Assembly (NCBI GenBank): GCA_029212905.1
Contig: JARGPB010000028.1
Location: 1 to 33,211, forward strand
From: Thalassovita sp.
GTDB taxonomy: Bacteria; Pseudomonadota; Alphaproteobacteria; Rhodobacterales; Rhodobacteraceae
Reading direction: 5' to 3'
Length of the DNA stretch: 33,211 bases
The stretch's first letter is position 1. Every line of letters starts with the position of its first letter. A program made the position numbers and the translations under genes. Below are positions 32,115 through 33,211 of this stretch, piece after piece. The notes beneath the pieces were generated by a model. The model searched no databases and had not been told where the DNA came from. It was given only the letters and a program-made list of their open reading frames with translations.

Positions 32115-33101
32115 CTAACGTCCGCGTCCAATCCAGCGCAAGCGCCACAGCAACATCAGTTGCAAAAACACCAACACCCCCATCCCCCCGCAGAGCCACC
32201 AAAAAGCATAGGGTTCCTCGACCCCGGGCAGCCCCGCAACATTAACCCCGAACAGCCCCGTCAGAAACCCAAGCGGCAAAAAGATCGCCGACAGCACCGA
32301 CAGCATAAACATGTTCCTGTTCAGACGATCCGAAAGCTGCCCCGAGAGTTCCTCGCGCAGGACCGTCGCCTGGTCGCGCAATTCGTCCATATCCTCGACG
32401 ATACGGATCATTTTCAGATGTTCTTCTTCGATTTCCCGGCACGTCGTCTGGTCCAGAAAATCAAGTTCTGTCTGGGTGATCGCCTCCAAAGAATTGCGCT
32501 GCGGCCCCAGATATCGACGTGCTGCGATGATCTGCAACCGCATATCAACAACTTGCCTGCGTAGGGTATCGTCACTGTTGGCGACCACCTTATGCTCCAG
32601 TTCTTCGGCCCGCAGATCCAGGTTTTTCTGAAAGGTGGCGATATTCTCGGTAATGTCCTCGACCAGCTTCACCAAGAAAGCCCCGGCATCCGCGGGCCCC
32701 TGATCCGCGACCATTGCTTGAGCCATGCGTTCGATCGCAACCACTCTCAACCGCGAAATCGTCACGATCCGATGCGCATCAATCCAAATGCGGGCTGAAA
32801 CCATATCTTCAGGATCTTTCCCGACATTGAAATTCATGCCCCGCAGAATCAAGATCATGCCCGCGCCTAGAACCGTCATCCGGGGGCTTGTATCCACGTC
32901 CAGTAGCGCCTCGATAGCCTGCGGGTCCAGGTAATCCAGGTGCTTCGATATCCACGCCTCAGCGCCTTCCTGCGTCCCGTCCAAGTGCACCCAGGCAGGG
33001 ACATCCTCTCGCAATGCGCGCAACAAGGCGTCTTCGGACAGGTCGGTTCCCTTGTCTGGGCCTGTCAGCGCGTGGGCAAATTTCACAAAGGGCGGCGGCA
33101 T
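32115..33101 (-). CDS. CorA/ZntB family metal-ion transporter
   Basis: A 328-residue protein of the CorA superfamily. A long acidic cytoplasmic domain (about 1-260) ends in coiled-coil helices, and two C-terminal membrane helices flank the pore motif GVN (LTGLFGVNVAGLPG, about 281-294). An acidic stretch (GVEEPYAF) connects them on the outside. The family exchanges Mg2+, Co2+ or, in ZntB, Zn2+; which ion is used here cannot be read. The ATG is preceded by a weak GGAG. It ends 104 bases before the tRNA. Confidence 0.9.
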   Translation of the reverse strand: MPPPFVKFAHALTGPDKGTDLSEDALLRALREDVPAWVHLDGTQEGAEAWISKHLDYLDPQAIEALLDVDTSPRMTVLGAGMILILRGMNFNVGKDPEDMVSARIWIDAHRIVTISRLRVVAIERMAQAMVADQGPADAGAFLVKLVEDITENIATFQKNLDLRAEELEHKVVANSDDTLRRQVVDMRLQIIAARRYLGPQRNSLEAITQTELDFLDQTTCREIEEEHLKMIRIVEDMDELRDQATVLREELSGQLSDRLNRNMFMLSVLSAIFLPLGFLTGLFGVNVAGLPGVEEPYAFWWLCGGMGVLVFLQLMLLWRLRWIGRGR

Positions 33102-33166
33102 ATGAGGCTCCAGATCTGATCGGCATCAGAATACAACGCCGTTCCGGTGCATCAAGCACTGCCATC

Positions 33167-33198
33167 AAAAAAGGGCCGCTCTTTTGAGCGGCCCTTTT
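33167..33198 (-). terminator. Terminator of a minus-strand gene beyond the window
   Basis: A 13-bp perfect stem (33169-33181 with 33186-33198), loop TTTT. On the minus strand it is followed by a T tract (A at 33167-33172 on plus), so it ends a transcript coming from the right of the window, upstream of the CorA-like gene. Confidence 0.85.
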
Positions 33199-33211
33199 GT
33201 CGTCAACTCAG

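Overview
The window looks like chromosomal DNA of a marine-type Rhodobacteraceae (Roseobacter-group) alphaproteobacterium. The reasons are high GC, the hisS-hisZ-hisG order with a short HisG, a DUF1489 gene, a B12-dependent class II ribonucleotide reductase, a DUF938 methyltransferase, an FAD/GcvT fused demethylase, and two families of GC-rich dispersed repeats. There are no phage, transposon, CRISPR or rRNA genes. The one tRNA is tRNA-Trp(CCA).

Layout. 78-7.4 kb: nrdJ (-), DUF1489 (+), the overlapping operon hisS-hisZ-hisG (+), a crotonase (-) and slyX (+). 7.4-11.5 kb: dnaE followed by a coupled GNAT acetyltransferase (both -). 11.7-21.1 kb: one long + strand purine module. xdhA, xdhB and xdhC (xanthine dehydrogenase and its cofactor-insertion factor) overlap, and xdhC overlaps the ATPase of a BMP-type nucleoside/purine ABC importer, which continues through two permeases and a periplasmic binding protein to a terminator. 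This links purine import to purine oxidation in one transcription unit. 21.1-23.0 kb: DUF938 methyltransferase, AhpD-like protein and a secreted eight-cysteine protein, with a structured repeat on each side. 23.0-27.4 kb: FAD/GcvT demethylase (-), divergent from panC-panB (+), which ends in a tandem repeat and terminator. 27.5-33.2 kb: pirin (+), gamma-glutamyltransferase and hydroxyacid dehydrogenase (both -, likely one transcript), an SH3 periplasmic protein (+), tRNA-Trp (-) and a CorA/ZntB-type transporter (-).

The most unusual signals are dispersed repeats rather than genes. Repeat family 1 (GC hairpin plus a GAGTATTT...GGCAAGATGAA tail) lies inside the reading frame of xdhB, inside xdhA in the opposite orientation, and again at the ATPase/permease junction, where it is part of a possible 21-codon coupled mini-ORF. 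Repeat family 2 (about 90 bp) occurs twice, with hairpins whose pairing is kept although the sequence changed. The panB end carries three exact 14-bp units that put TAA in all three frames just before a terminator. A strong hyphenated inverted repeat sits just upstream of panC. GC skew is locally inverted in the second half of xdhB and in the two permease genes.

No gene-free stretch exceeds 300 bases. The longest is 22698-22986, which holds repeat family 2 copy B. Function calls rest on sequence motifs read by eye and on recalled family knowledge. No database search was run.
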